DNA of 64,000 nucleotides, from assembly GCF_016587435.1 (NCBI RefSeq), contig NZ_BNJJ01000020.1, positions 109,918 through 173,917 on the forward strand, given 5' to 3'. Numbering within the stretch: the first letter of the stretch is position 1; every line of letters begins with the position of its first letter. Source of the stretch: Dictyobacter formicarum. Its GTDB lineage: Bacteria > Chloroflexota > Ktedonobacteria > Ktedonobacterales > Ktedonobacteraceae. Both the position numbers and the translations under genes were made by a program. The notes beneath the pieces were generated by a model. It ran no database searches, was not told the origin of the DNA, and worked only from the letters and a program-made list of their open reading frames with translations. Positions 55,789 to 64,000 of the stretch are shown here, piece after piece.

Positions 55789-56769
55789 TTAGTTGTCGAT
55801 TTTGAGCACCAGTTTACCAAAATTGCGGTTGTCTGCCATGGTGCTATGAGCCTTCGCAATCTCATGCAAAGGAAAAACTTCTTCGACAATTGGTCTCACT
55901 TTGGCGCTGGCCAGCAATGGAACTACATGGGTGGCAAAGCGGCGCGTGACCGCCAGCTTCTCCTCCAGGGTACGAGAGCGCAAGGTACAGCCACGAATCT
56001 GTAACCGCTTGGTCATAACTACACCCAGATTGACATCGGCATGGGAGCCACCCATCGTGGCCAAAAAGACCAGGCGTCCCCAGGTGGTCAAAGCATCAAG
56101 ATTCTGCTCCATGTATGCGCCACCGACAAAATCGAGCACCACATGGACACCCTCTCCCTTGGTCAGTTGCTTGATCTCTGGCGCAAAATTTGGATTGGTC
56201 AGGCCCACCTCTAATCCCAGATTTTTGGCCCGCTCCAGCTTGCTGGCGGTACGAGAGGTGCCATAGACCGTCGCCCCTGCGGCACTGGCCAGTTGAACTG
56301 CGGCAGTACCTACACCGCTACCAACGGCATGAACAAGCAGACGCTCGCCCATCTGTAAACCGGCCTGGGTAAACAAGGCGTCGTGCGCCGTCATAAAAAC
56401 CTCGGGCACCGCCGCCGCCTGAATAAAATCCAGATTCTCGGGAATTTCGACCAGCATGCCTTCGTGTACCAGAATATACTCGGCCTGAGCGCCACCGCCA
56501 ACAATACCCATCACCCGCTGTCCCGGCTTCCAACGTTGTACCAGAGGTCCGACAGCATCCACCTCACCCGCAAACTCCATACCTGGAATATCAGCGGGAG
56601 ATCCCGGTGGGGCGGGATAAAAACCGGCACGCTGTGCCAGGTCGGCCCGGTTCACACCAGCGGCACGCACGCGCACACGCACCCAATCGCCCATGGGTTC
56701 GGGCTTCTCTCGATCCTGTATCTCTAATACTTCAGGCCCCCCTGGCCGTGTAATAATAGCAGCTCGCAT
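55789..56769 (-). CDS. NADPH:quinone oxidoreductase-type MDR dehydrogenase
   Basis: Protein of 326 residues of the medium-chain dehydrogenase/reductase superfamily, zinc-free QOR group. An N-terminal GroES-like domain has GVNRADLAQRAGFYP and GMEFAGEVDAVG; the NADP-binding Rossmann fold has HAVGSGVGTAAVQLA. No structural-zinc cysteines are seen. ATG at 56769 begins the typical MRAAIITRPGGPEVL; an ATG seven codons earlier is possible. Confidence 0.88.
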   Translation of the reverse strand: MRAAIITRPGGPEVLEIQDREKPEPMGDWVRVRVRAAGVNRADLAQRAGFYPAPPGSPADIPGMEFAGEVDAVGPLVQRWKPGQRVMGIVGGGAQAEYILVHEGMLVEIPENLDFIQAAAVPEVFMTAHDALFTQAGLQMGERLLVHAVGSGVGTAAVQLASAAGATVYGTSRTASKLERAKNLGLEVGLTNPNFAPEIKQLTKGEGVHVVLDFVGGAYMEQNLDALTTWGRLVFLATMGGSHADVNLGVVMTKRLQIRGCTLRSRTLEEKLAVTRRFATHVVPLLASAKVRPIVEEVFPLHEIAKAHSTMADNRNFGKLVLKIDN

Positions 56770-56921
56770 CGCTTTTATATACTCCTTCATTTACCTGCGT
56801 AAGCACTACATCGTCAGAACGTTTCTACTCACCTTTATTGTATGCCATAGAAAGCAAGCCATATATATCACGTGCATGCGGCTGCTCACAGCCAAGCACA
56901 TCGCATTAATAGACAAACAAA

Positions 56922-56961
56922 AAAGCAAGTCGCTGATAGATGACTATCAACTACTTGCTTT
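56922..56961 (-). terminator. yceI terminator
   Basis: AAAGCAAGT...TGATAG and its complement pair with two mismatches; on the minus strand a T-run (TTTTTTGTTTG) follows. Confidence 0.75.
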
Positions 56962-56987
56962 GCCAATGTATGAAAAATGGAGATGGA

Positions 56988-57512
56988 TTACGCAGGCTGC
57001 TGTGTGGCCTCGAACTCCAGGTTCAATTTCACTTCATCGCTCACAACAGCGCCGCCGGTCTCCAGCAAAGAACCCCAGTTCAGACCGAAGTCTTTACGAT
57101 TGATCTTAGCTTGAGCGGAGAAGCCAGCGCGATTCAGACCATAAGGATCTTTGACGAAACCGGAATACTCGACATCGAAGGTGATAGGTTTCGTGACTCC
57201 ATGCATAGTCAGGTCGCCAGTAACTTTGAAGTCGCCAGAGTTACTTTCAACTTTGGTGCTCTTAAAGGTCAGTTTTGGAAACTTCTCAGCATCAAAGAAA
57301 TCAGCCGAACGCAGGTGCGCATCGCGGTTAGCATCATGTGTATCGATGCTAGCAGTATCGGCCTCAGCCTCAACCCAGGAAGCTGCGGGATTGGCATCGT
57401 CAAACTCCAATGTGCCACGCACAGCATTAAACTGTCCGCGAACCGTGCTCACCACCATGTGACGAACAGAAAAGCCAATATGTGAATGCGCTGCATCAAT
57501 TGTCCAGGCCAT
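56988..57512 (-). CDS. YceI-family lipid-binding protein, no signal peptide
   Basis: Protein of 174 residues of the YceI family, an elongated lipocalin-like barrel that binds polyisoprenoid or similar lipids. Typical blocks: WTIDAAHSHIGFSVRHMV at the start, FPKLTFKST, and LTMHGVTKPITFDVEYSG. Many relatives are periplasmic; here no signal peptide is seen, so it should be cytoplasmic. ATG at 57512 follows GGGAGG. A pair of operator sites lies 25-111 bases upstream. Confidence 0.93.
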   Translation of the reverse strand: MAWTIDAAHSHIGFSVRHMVVSTVRGQFNAVRGTLEFDDANPAASWVEAEADTASIDTHDANRDAHLRSADFFDAEKFPKLTFKSTKVESNSGDFKVTGDLTMHGVTKPITFDVEYSGFVKDPYGLNRAGFSAQAKINRKDFGLNWGSLLETGGAVVSDEVKLNLEFEATQQPA

Positions 57513-57536
57513 GAGAATAATCCTCCCAAATAGCAA

Positions 57537-57623
57537 ACTAATATTAAATTAGTGGCTTAACTAATATTAGCATAAGGATAACACGGTCACTTTCCTTTGT
57601 CAAGTCACTAATTTAATATTAGT
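57537..57623. promoter_or_regulatory. Paired operator upstream of yceI
   Basis: ACTAATATTAAATTAGTG at 57537-57554 recurs in inverted orientation, with no mismatch, at 57606-57623. Each copy is itself a palindrome, ACTAAT-N5-ATTAGT. A third partial site ACTAATATTAG is at 57560-57570. This is the pattern of a dimeric regulator of the MarR/TetR size class. The regulator gene is not nearby. Confidence 0.75.
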
Positions 57624-57640
57624 CAAATTTTCAAAGGTGT

Positions 57641-57734
57641 GAGCGCGAGTTTCATTGCCATAGACATGCAAATTGCCTCACTGGCGTGGGAGCGTCAGGG
57701 ACAGAAGGCGCGTAGCGCGTGGTTTCAAACACTC
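57641..57734. repeat. Degenerate intergenic repeat, copy A
   Basis: A stretch of about 94 bases with GTTTCATTGCC near its left end and GGTTTCAAACACTC at its right end; the right end read inward is GAGTGTTTGAAACC, an IS-like terminus. The interior contains the core GTCAGGGACAGAAGGCGCG. It resembles copy B at 58605-58716. Boundaries are approximate. Confidence 0.5.
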
Positions 57735-57791
57735 GCACCGCCCTGTTATTATACTCTTAAACTCGTACAAAGGGATACAGATGGGCAAAGT

Positions 57792-57833
57792 AAAAGGCAC
57801 ATCCACTAGGCTTTTTCTATGGATGTGCCTTTT
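57792..57833 (-). terminator. rpsU terminator
   Basis: AAAAGGCACATCCA (57792-57805) pairs exactly with 57820-57833. On the minus strand the stem ends in TTTT. Confidence 0.75.
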
Positions 57834-57878
57834 ATTGACGTTGTATTACGTTAATTGCAGAATTCTGCGTACAGAAAA

Positions 57879-58064
57879 TTAAAAACGTGAACGACGCTGT
57901 TTACGACGTGCAGCTTCAGCTTTCCGTTTGCGGCGGGACTGTGGGCTTTCGTAGTATCTGCGACGACGAGCCTCTGCAAGGATACCCGCATTTTGTACTT
58001 TGCGATTGAATCGTTTCAGCGCAAGTTCGAACGATTCACCGGCCTGGATAACAATCTCGCTCAT
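57879..58064 (-). CDS. rpsU: Ribosomal protein S21
   Basis: Protein of 61 residues of the small ribosomal subunit: MSEIVIQAGESFELALKRF is the conserved start, RRRRYYE and a basic tail follow. It starts five bases after the zinc-ribbon gene, so the two are one operon. Start at ATG 58064; the upstream in-frame stretch is the 3' part of the zinc-ribbon gene in another frame. Confidence 0.95.
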   Translation of the reverse strand: MSEIVIQAGESFELALKRFNRKVQNAGILAEARRRRYYESPQSRRKRKAEAARRKQRRSRF

Positions 58065-58069
58065 GGATA

Positions 58070-58420
58070 TTACCAGCGCGATCGGCGATCGCCGCCGCGG
58101 CTTGCGGTACGGGGCTGATAGCAATCGCTGCAATAAACTGGACGATCTTCGCGGGGTTGGAATGGAACCTGAGCTTCGTTACCACAACTTGCGCAGATCG
58201 CGGTATACATCTGGCGTGGTTCGCGATAGCCGCCATCATTGCCACCGCGAGATGAACGGGAGCGATCACCCATGCTGCTCTTGCGTGCGGCACGGCATGA
58301 TGGGCAACGTGACGGATTATTTGTGAGTCCACGGCTAGCGTAAAATTCCTGTTCGCCAGCGGTAAAAGTGAATTCCTGATTGCAATCTCGGCAAACCAAC
58401 GTCTGATCTGTGAATGACAT
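58070..58420 (-). CDS. Zinc-ribbon protein with two treble CxxC pairs
   Basis: Protein of 116 residues with C10-x2-C13, C39-x2-C42 in the first ribbon and C76-x2-C79, C97-x2-C100 in the second. The linker between them and the C-terminus are rich in Arg, Gly and Ser, as in RNA-binding proteins. Known as a short CxxC-CxxC zinc-ribbon family without an established role. Its link to rpsU suggests a ribosome- or RNA-related job. Confidence 0.82.
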   Translation of the reverse strand: MSFTDQTLVCRDCNQEFTFTAGEQEFYASRGLTNNPSRCPSCRAARKSSMGDRSRSSRGGNDGGYREPRQMYTAICASCGNEAQVPFQPREDRPVYCSDCYQPRTASRGGDRRSRW

Positions 58421-58604
58421 AAATGCTTCTCAATTCTTGGGTCTAAATCCCATTATAGCTCTTCTTCTGCAGTACACAACTCTCACGGATCAGCCAGTGA
58501 AAGCTCTCTAAGTGCATACAGTGTCCTGAGATTATACCACACATTGGCTTTAAAAGCTATCGCTTGTAGGCCTTTTTTCCGGTAAGCGGATTTTTTTTCG
58601 CATT

Positions 58605-58716
58605 GAACGTGTTTCATTTCCCTATCCATGGCAATCGTCTCGCTGGCGCGCAGGCGGGCGCTGACGCGCCCACACCTTTATAATATCAGCGTGAGTTGCA
58701 TGGTTTTCAAACACTC
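58605..58716. repeat. Degenerate intergenic repeat, copy B
   Basis: Begins GAACGTGTTTCATTTCC and ends TGGTTTTCAAACACTC, read inward GAGTGTTTGAAAACCA. The left half matches copy A (57641) at about three of four positions, and 58650-58671 is identical to 40067-40088. The gap 58421-58807 holds this repeat and the murF promoter but no gene. Confidence 0.5.
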
Positions 58717-58756
58717 TCTTGCTTTTTTTTGATCTGCACAGTGATTTAGCTAGTCA

Positions 58757-58765
58757 TGATATAAT
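58757..58765 (+). promoter_or_regulatory. Extended -10 promoter of murF
   Basis: TG-A-TATAAT is a perfect extended -10 box 43 bases upstream of the murF ATG. No good -35 is seen. Confidence 0.6.
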
Positions 58766-58807
58766 CAGCTCAAAGTACTGTAGAATTTGCAAAGGATAGA
58801 AAACAGC

Positions 58808-60235
58808 ATGTTCACCCTCAATGACATACTGCAAGGTACCGCTGGTAAAGCTCGCGTGTTAAGTCGCACGGCACCAGATCCGCAACTTGTCTTTCGCTCA
58901 GCCCATCATGACAATCGCCAGATTGAACCCGGAGACCTGTTTATTGCCTTGAAAGGTGCCCGGGTCGATGGCCATCGTTTTATCCCGGCGGCCGCTCAGG
59001 CAGGAGCGATTGGGGCATTATGCACTGAGGAAATACCAGATATGCCTGCCGACTTTATCCAGATCGTTGTTCCAGATGTAGTTAAAGCCTTACATGCGAC
59101 GGCCCGCAGTCGGACGCAGCATCAACCGGAAACAACCTATATCGGAATCACAGGTAGTAATGGCAAAACCAGCACGAAAGAGGCAATCGCGACTGTGCTG
59201 AGTCAGCTGGCCCCCACACTCAAAACCCAGGCTTCCTATAATACAGAGATTGGCTTCCCCCTGACATTGCTGCGGCTAGAACCACAGCATCGCTATGCAG
59301 TGCTGGAAATGGGGGCGCAATGGGTCGGAGAACTGGCCTGGCTCTGTACGATCACCAGACCAGACTGGTCGGTCATTACCAATGTAGGCTCCTCACACCT
59401 GGAGTTCTTCGGATCACAGGAGCGCATTGCACAGGCAAAAAGTGAACTGGTACAGGCTTTAACGCCCGAGGGAATTGCTATCCTCAATTACGATGACCCC
59501 AATGTACGTGCCATGAGTCAGAAAACGCAGGCCCACATTCTGTCTTATGGAACGGCTGAAGATGCCCTTGTACGTGCCAGCGAGATCGGAGGCGATATGC
59601 TGCGCGGGCAAACCTTCACGTTATCCTATCAAGGAGCCCGCAGCCGGGTGCAATTGCATATTCCTGGCGAACACGGTATTACGATTGCATTGGCCGCTGC
59701 AGCCGTCGGTCTGGCAGCGGGAATGCCACTGACGGAGGTCGCTGCGGCGCTCGAGCAATTGAAGGCCTTTAAGCGTCGAGGAGAAATCAAGGCAGGCCCC
59801 AATGGCAGTACACTGATAGATGATAGCTATAACGCAAACCGCCAGTCCATTCTGGCGATCGCCAAAACCATGCATCAGGCCCACATTGACGCCAATGGCA
59901 AGCGTTGGGTCGTTCTGGGAGATATCCTGGAACTGGGTAGCTATGCGCGCGATGAGCACTATAACACAGGTACCGAGCTGGCGCATCTGGTAGACTACGT
60001 CATCGCGATTGGCGACCAGGCACGCTTCTTTGTGGAAGGAGCCATCGCGGCAGGCATGCCCACCACTAATACCTTCTACTTCGCGGCCAACCTGGACAAT
60101 CAATCCGAACTGGAGGCCGCCAAGCAAGCAGCAGCCAATATTTTGAGAGAGCGAGTAAAAAGCGCCGACCAGGTATTGCTCAAGGCATCGTTAGGCCTGG
60201 GAATGGACACGTTGCTTGCCATGCTGCAAGCGTAA
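58808..60235 (+). CDS. murF: UDP-N-acetylmuramoyl-tripeptide--D-alanyl-D-alanine ligase
   Basis: Cytoplasmic Mur ligase of 475 residues that adds D-Ala-D-Ala to the UDP-MurNAc tripeptide. ATP site [31 protein letters not shown], and [10 protein letters not shown] near the ribose-binding region are typical of MurF. ATG at 58808 with AAAGGATAG upstream; a TTG seven codons earlier is less likely. Followed by ddl after 28 bases, so product and substrate genes are together. Confidence 0.96.
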   Translation: MFTLNDILQGTAGKARVLSRTAPDPQLVFRSAHHDNRQIEPGDLFIALKGARVDGHRFIPAAAQAGAIGALCTEEIPDMPADFIQIVVPDVVKALHATARSRTQHQPETTYIGITGSNGKTSTKEAIATVLSQLAPTLKTQASYNTEIGFPLTLLRLEPQHRYAVLEMGAQWVGELAWLCTITRPDWSVITNVGSSHLEFFGSQERIAQAKSELVQALTPEGIAILNYDDPNVRAMSQKTQAHILSYGTAEDALVRASEIGGDMLRGQTFTLSYQGARSRVQLHIPGEHGITIALAAAAVGLAAGMPLTEVAAALEQLKAFKRRGEIKAGPNGSTLIDDSYNANRQSILAIAKTMHQAHIDANGKRWVVLGDILELGSYARDEHYNTGTELAHLVDYVIAIGDQARFFVEGAIAAGMPTTNTFYFAANLDNQSELEAAKQAAANILRERVKSADQVLLKASLGLGMDTLLAMLQA

Positions 60236-60263
60236 CGCTTGCGCACAATAGAAAGGATACACA

Positions 60264-61391
60264 ATGACAAAAAAAAAGATCCGCGTAGGCATCATCTTTG
60301 GGGGTCGCTCTGGTGAGCACGAGGTCTCTCTGGCCTCAGCACAGGCGGTCATGAATAACCTGGACCCCGAGAAATATGAAGTAGTGCCAATCGGCATCAC
60401 CAAATCCGGTCAATGGCTGCTGGGCACCGAGCCAGCCAAACTCATCGCAGCAGGACAATCCGTAGATCGTCAGGCCGAAGGGGCGGAGCAAACCTTTACC
60501 AGCGTAACCTTCACAGGTGATCCTACGGTGGGACAGCTCATCCCGCTCGAAGGCCAGCAAAAGCTCGGTGATGAAGGAAAGCTGGATGTTATCCTTCCGG
60601 TACTCCACGGAACCTATGGCGAAGATGGTACTCTCCAGGGTTTGCTAGAAATGGCGAACGTGCCCTATGTGGGTTGCGGCGTTCTCGGTGCGGCGGTGGG
60701 AATGGACAAAGAAAAAATGAAAATGATCTTTGAAAGCGCCCATCTTCCCAATGTTAAATACCTCGTTTTCCGCCGCAATCAATGGGAGCGCTCACCCGAA
60801 GCTATTTTAGATCAGATTGAAGCACAACTGGGTTATCCAAACTTCGTGAAACCGGTCAATCTGGGCTCCAGCGTCGGCATTAACAAAGTCCATAATCGCG
60901 AAGAGCTTGAGCACGCTATGCGGGTGGCAGCCGAATACGATCGCAAAATTATCATCGAACAGAACATCAACTGCCGTGAATTTGAATGTGCCGTCCTGGG
61001 CAATGACGAACCCCTGGCCTCAGTGATCGGCGAGGTTATTGCCAGCAACGAATTTTACGACTACAACGCGAAATATATCGATAATAAGTCTCAAGTAATC
61101 ATACCAGCCGATATTCCTCAACAGACCGCCGAAGAGATGCGTCATTATGCCGTTGAAGCCTTCCTGGCCCTGGATCTAAGTGGACTCTCGCGTATAGACT
61201 TTTTCATCGATAAGGACAGCGGAAAAGTATACATCAATGAAGTAAATACGCTTCCAGGCTTCACCGAGATCAGCATGTATCCCAAGCTCTGGGAAGCCAG
61301 TGGCATTCCTTATGCAGAACTTCTGGATCGACTGATTGAACTGGCTTTGGAGCGTTACGAGGATCGTCAAAGGAACCGAACCAGTCTCTAA
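60264..61391 (+). CDS. ddl: D-alanine--D-alanine ligase
   Basis: ATP-grasp ligase of 375 residues that makes the D-Ala-D-Ala used by Mur[16 protein letters not shown] is the N-terminal signature, [12 protein letters not shown] the ATP-grasp loop, and [18 protein letters not shown] the metal-binding end. The ATG follows GAAAGGATA. Length is typical. YDYNAKY in the omega-loop has the Tyr of D-Ala-D-Ala (not D-Ala-D-Lac) ligases. Confidence 0.97.
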   Translation: MTKKKIRVGIIFGGRSGEHEVSLASAQAVMNNLDPEKYEVVPIGITKSGQWLLGTEPAKLIAAGQSVDRQAEGAEQTFTSVTFTGDPTVGQLIPLEGQQKLGDEGKLDVILPVLHGTYGEDGTLQGLLEMANVPYVGCGVLGAAVGMDKEKMKMIFESAHLPNVKYLVFRRNQWERSPEAILDQIEAQLGYPNFVKPVNLGSSVGINKVHNREELEHAMRVAAEYDRKIIIEQNINCREFECAVLGNDEPLASVIGEVIASNEFYDYNAKYIDNKSQVIIPADIPQQTAEEMRHYAVEAFLALDLSGLSRIDFFIDKDSGKVYINEVNTLPGFTEISMYPKLWEASGIPYAELLDRLIELALERYEDRQRNRTSL

Positions 61392-61415
61392 GCTTGAACC
61401 TGAGAAGGAGCGAGT

Positions 61416-62489
61416 ATGACCCGCACCACTATCCGTTCAATGACAGTTGAACCGTTAAATATTCCCCTGCATGAGCCATTTGCAATCGCTACTGGCAGTG
61501 TAACGGAGGCGCGCAATGTACTGATTAAGCTGACATTGCAAGATGGGAGCATCGGATATGGAGAGTGTGCTCCTTTTCCACCCAGCACGGGAGAATCGCA
61601 GGGAACGGCACTGGCGGCGGCCAGCAATTGCATTGACATCTTAGTCGGGCAAGATGCAGCCCACTGGCGTAGACTCTCAAAACTTGTACATAGTCTCTAT
61701 TTCGCCCAAATGACCGTTTGTGCTGGTATCGAGATGGCACTTCTGGATGCGCTGACACGCTCCTATGGTATTCCACTCTATGCATTCTTCGGGGGCGCCA
61801 GCACGCATGTCGAAACCGATATGAGCATACCCATGGTTACCTCGGAGCGAGGCTACCAGTTAGCGGAAGAAACTGTCAAGCTTGGTATCTCGACAATCAA
61901 GGTAAAAGTGGGAGGTGATCTACGCGAAGATGTCAATCGCGTAGAGGCTGTACGCAGCGGCGCACCCCACCTGAGCATTATTCTGGATGCCAATCAGGGC
62001 TATACGCCCAATGAAACCCTGCTCTGTCTGGAAGCCCTGGAAGATCGCGACATTCGTCCACTCTTAATGGAGCAACCGGTACATAAGGATGACCTGGCCG
62101 GGCTACGCTATGTCATGCAGCATACCAGCGTCCCGATCGCCGTCGATGAGAGTGCTGGTAGCCTGGCCACGGTCTCCAACATCATCGCAACCAGATCAGC
62201 TAACGTCGTCAATATCAAATTAATGAAAACTGGCATCATCGAGGCAATGGATATCGCGGCCCTCTGTCGGGCCGCGCATATGCAGTTGATGATCGGTGCC
62301 ATGATCGAATCACGCCTCGCCATCAGTATGGCTGCCCACTTTGCCGCCGGACTGGGAGGTTTTCGCTTTATTGATCTGGACACGCCCATGCTCTTAACTG
62401 AAGATCCCTTTAACGGTGGCTATGAACAACATGGGGGCATCTATGACCTCTCGGACATCGAAAAAGGTCTGGGCATAACCCCACGTTAA
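61416..62489 (+). CDS. Dipeptide epimerase (L-Ala-D/L-Glu type)
   Basis: Enolase-superfamily enzyme of 357 residues. The K-x-K catalytic motif is in STIKVKVGGD; metal ligands are the Asp in DANQGYTP, the Glu in LLMEQPV and the Asp in AVDESAGS; the second catalytic Lys is in NIKLMKTG. It inverts the second residue of a dipeptide from peptidoglycan turnover. It follows ddl by 24 bases, in keeping with that role. Other epimerase specificities are possible. Confidence 0.88.
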   Translation: MTRTTIRSMTVEPLNIPLHEPFAIATGSVTEARNVLIKLTLQDGSIGYGECAPFPPSTGESQGTALAAASNCIDILVGQDAAHWRRLSKLVHSLYFAQMTVCAGIEMALLDALTRSYGIPLYAFFGGASTHVETDMSIPMVTSERGYQLAEETVKLGISTIKVKVGGDLREDVNRVEAVRSGAPHLSIILDANQGYTPNETLLCLEALEDRDIRPLLMEQPVHKDDLAGLRYVMQHTSVPIAVDESAGSLATVSNIIATRSANVVNIKLMKTGIIEAMDIAALCRAAHMQLMIGAMIESRLAISMAAHFAAGLGGFRFIDLDTPMLLTEDPFNGGYEQHGGIYDLSDIEKGLGITPR

Positions 62490-62509
62490 ACATTAGTTTT
62501 ATTTGAATC

Positions 62510-62542
62510 TGGCCGTATCAATCTGGCAAATTGACACGGCCA
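62510..62542. terminator. Convergent-gene hairpin
   Basis: TGGCCGTATCAAT and ATTGACACGGCCA pair with one mismatch around a seven-base loop, between the epimerase (+) and the ABC gene (-). T-runs are weak. Confidence 0.6.
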
Positions 62543-62564
62543 CACGGCTTAACTGGCCTATTAA

Positions 62565-64000
62565 CTAGCGGTAGGCTTGCGCCTGCAGATTGAAGAGCTC
62601 TGCATAGCGACCATTCAGGGCTATCAATTCCTGATGCGAACCATATTCCACCATTACCCCATGTTCAATCACAATAATGCGATCAGCCAGGCGCACAGTG
62701 CTAAAGCGATGGCTTATAAAAATGGCCGTTTTTCCCTCCGTCAAATGTCGAAACCGCGTAAAGACATCGAACTCCGCCTGTGGATCAAGTGCACTTGTTG
62801 GCTCATCCAGAATTAAGATATGCGCGTCCCGCATGAAAGCACGAGCCAGGGCTACTTTTTGCCACTCGCCCCCGCTCAACTGTTTACCCTCTTCAAACCA
62901 GTGTCCCAGCATCGACTCGTATCCTTTATCAAGTCCTTCAACCACGGTATCCGCCCCACTTTTCCTGGCCGCATCCTTGACTTCATTCAGATTATCGATA
63001 GCGGTTACACGACCCAATCCGATATTTTCACGAGCCGTCATTTGATATTTCACAAAATCCTGGAAAATTACCCCCACATACTGACGTAACTCGACAAAAT
63101 CATAATTGCGGATATTCTGGCCGCCGATTAGAATCTCACCCTCATCAGGATCATAAAGGCGTGTCAGCAACTTCACCAGGGTGGTTTTCCCTGCCCCATT
63201 GCGACCTACCAGTGCGATCGACTCTCCAGCCCGCACGGTAAAGCTGATATGGCTTAAAGCTGGCTCAGTCTTTCCGGGATAAGTAAAGCTAACATTGCGA
63301 AACTCAATATCCAGTCCGGTTGCGCTCCCAGATAAGGACACAGGCACAGGATGCTCGGGTGGCACAATAGCCGAGGTATATGCGAGGAATTCAAACAGCG
63401 TATTCACAAACAACGCATTTTCATAGACGTTCGAGATGCCATCTAGCAGGCTCTGAAAGCTTGAACCAGCTTGAATAGAAGCCTGGGTATACTTGGTCAA
63501 CGCACCAAGCGATATACGCCCCTGTACGGCCTGCAGGGCCACATATAAATAGATGCCTGAGTTTGCTGCGATCGTCAATGAGGACCAGAGAAAATTATAG
63601 AACTGGCGCGGCACCAGAATCTTTTTGTTGTCTTCATAGAAGGTATTCATGAAGCCAATGTAGCGACCAACAAAGAAATTTCCCAGGTTAAATAACTTGA
63701 TTTCTTTGTTGTAATCATCCACCGTCATCACATTGCTGATATATTGCATTTTGCGGCGAGCGGGCGCTTCATGACGCATCAAACGATAGCCATACCAGCT
63801 AAAGCGACTGCCAGCAATAAATGAAGGGATTGGTAAGGCAAAGGCTATGATAGCCAGCCACCAGGCCAACTGCAATAACAAAAAGAGCATCGAGATTAAT
63901 GTAATCGCTGTACGTAGCAGGTCAAAGGTTTGTGAGATCATTGAGACAGGCTTATAATTTGCTTCATTGGTCGCCCGGCGCAACTTATCGTAAAAATCGG
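62565..64000 (-). CDS. ABC exporter, membrane plus ATPase domain (5' part outside window)
   Basis: At least 478 residues, cut by the window end: the frame remains open to 64000 (reading DFYDKLRRATNEANY), so the N-terminal membrane helices are missing. Visible are the later TM helices, then an ATPase domain with Walker A VGRNGAGKTTLVKLL, signature LSGGEWQKVALARA, Walker B ILILDEPTSALDP and H-loop ISHRFSTVR. This is a fused type IV (exporter) ABC half-transporter. The substrate is unknown. Confidence 0.92.
   Translation of the reverse strand, partial: DFYDKLRRATNEANYKPVSMISQTFDLLRTAITLISMLFLLLQLAWWLAIIAFALPIPSFIAGSRFSWYGYRLMRHEAPARRKMQYISNVMTVDDYNKEIKLFNLGNFFVGRYIGFMNTFYEDNKKILVPRQFYNFLWSSLTIAANSGIYLYVALQAVQGRISLGALTKYTQASIQAGSSFQSLLDGISNVYENALFVNTLFEFLAYTSAIVPPEHPVPVSLSGSATGLDIEFRNVSFTYPGKTEPALSHISFTVRAGESIALVGRNGAGKTTLVKLLTRLYDPDEGEILIGGQNIRNYDFVELRQYVGVIFQDFVKYQMTARENIGLGRVTAIDNLNEVKDAARKSGADTVVEGLDKGYESMLGHWFEEGKQLSGGEWQKVALARAFMRDAHILILDEPTSALDPQAEFDVFTRFRHLTEGKTAIFISHRFSTVRLADRIIVIEHGVMVEYGSHQELIALNGRYAELFNLQAQAYR

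Overview
The window looks like a chromosomal segment of a Ktedonobacteria-type Chloroflexota. This is inferred from roughly 50% GC, ATG/GTG/TTG starts behind purine-rich ribosome sites, a mostly housekeeping gene set mixed with many two-component systems, GT-C glycosyltransferases, an EccC-type (type VII secretion-like) motor, and small membrane proteins of a kind seen in multicellular bacteria. No rRNA operon, prophage, CRISPR array or intact transposase is present. One tRNA-Leu(UAA) lies at 12305-12387.

Layout. 143-6086 (+): a six-gene redox cluster made of a NarI-like cytochrome b, a nitrate-reductase-like molybdoenzyme, a four-cluster ferredoxin subunit, a Rieske protein, a small membrane protein and an HPP-family transporter. 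6196-7710 (+): a methyltransferase and endonuclease V. 7740-12003 (-): a response regulator/PAS kinase pair and mnmG. 12998-16934 (+): an ECF sigma factor, its zinc anti-sigma factor and a bactofilin-like membrane protein, then an RlmD-type methyltransferase. 17073-19279 (-): a PH-domain/PASTA membrane protein and a CvpA-like protein. 19795-22389 (+): gyrA. 22583-29125: three GT-C glycosyltransferases and a small protein. 29213-32333 (-): a DnaJ-type zinc-finger protein and an M24 peptidase. 32642-35284 (+): an LCP cell-wall ligase and a PgeF/laccase-domain protein. 35468-39821 (-): acyl-CoA carboxylase beta subunit, two small unknowns and a GAF-PAS kinase. 40274-46369: a lipoprotein, a probable 20-codon gene, a DinB/TPR protein, a second OmpR/HAMP-kinase pair and a secreted helical protein. 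46887-55673 (+): a CNNM/CorC protein, a split EccC motor, ComB, an unknown helical protein and a pair of related two-TM proteins. 55789-58420 (-): quinone oxidoreductase, YceI, S21 and a zinc-ribbon protein. 58808-62489 (+): murF, ddl and a dipeptide epimerase (peptidoglycan precursors). 62565-64000 (-): an ABC exporter cut by the window end.

The most unusual signals are: (1) the molybdoenzyme cluster that combines Nas-like catalysis, a NarI-like cytochrome b and a Tat-type Rieske subunit beside an HPP (nitrite transport family) protein; (2) a reduced EccC motor whose second ATPase domain has lost its key residues, followed by two related two-TM proteins under their own near-consensus promoter; (3) at least ten long, nearly perfect hairpins with tiny loops at gene ends, each of different sequence; (4) two MITE-like elements with imperfect terminal inverted repeats and 3-bp TNA duplications, plus a second degenerate intergenic repeat family; (5) a well-formed promoter and ribosome site in front of a 20-codon ORF; and (6) a paired 18-bp operator upstream of yceI.

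All assignments come from reading motifs by eye. Start sites were chosen by ribosome-binding sequence and family length.
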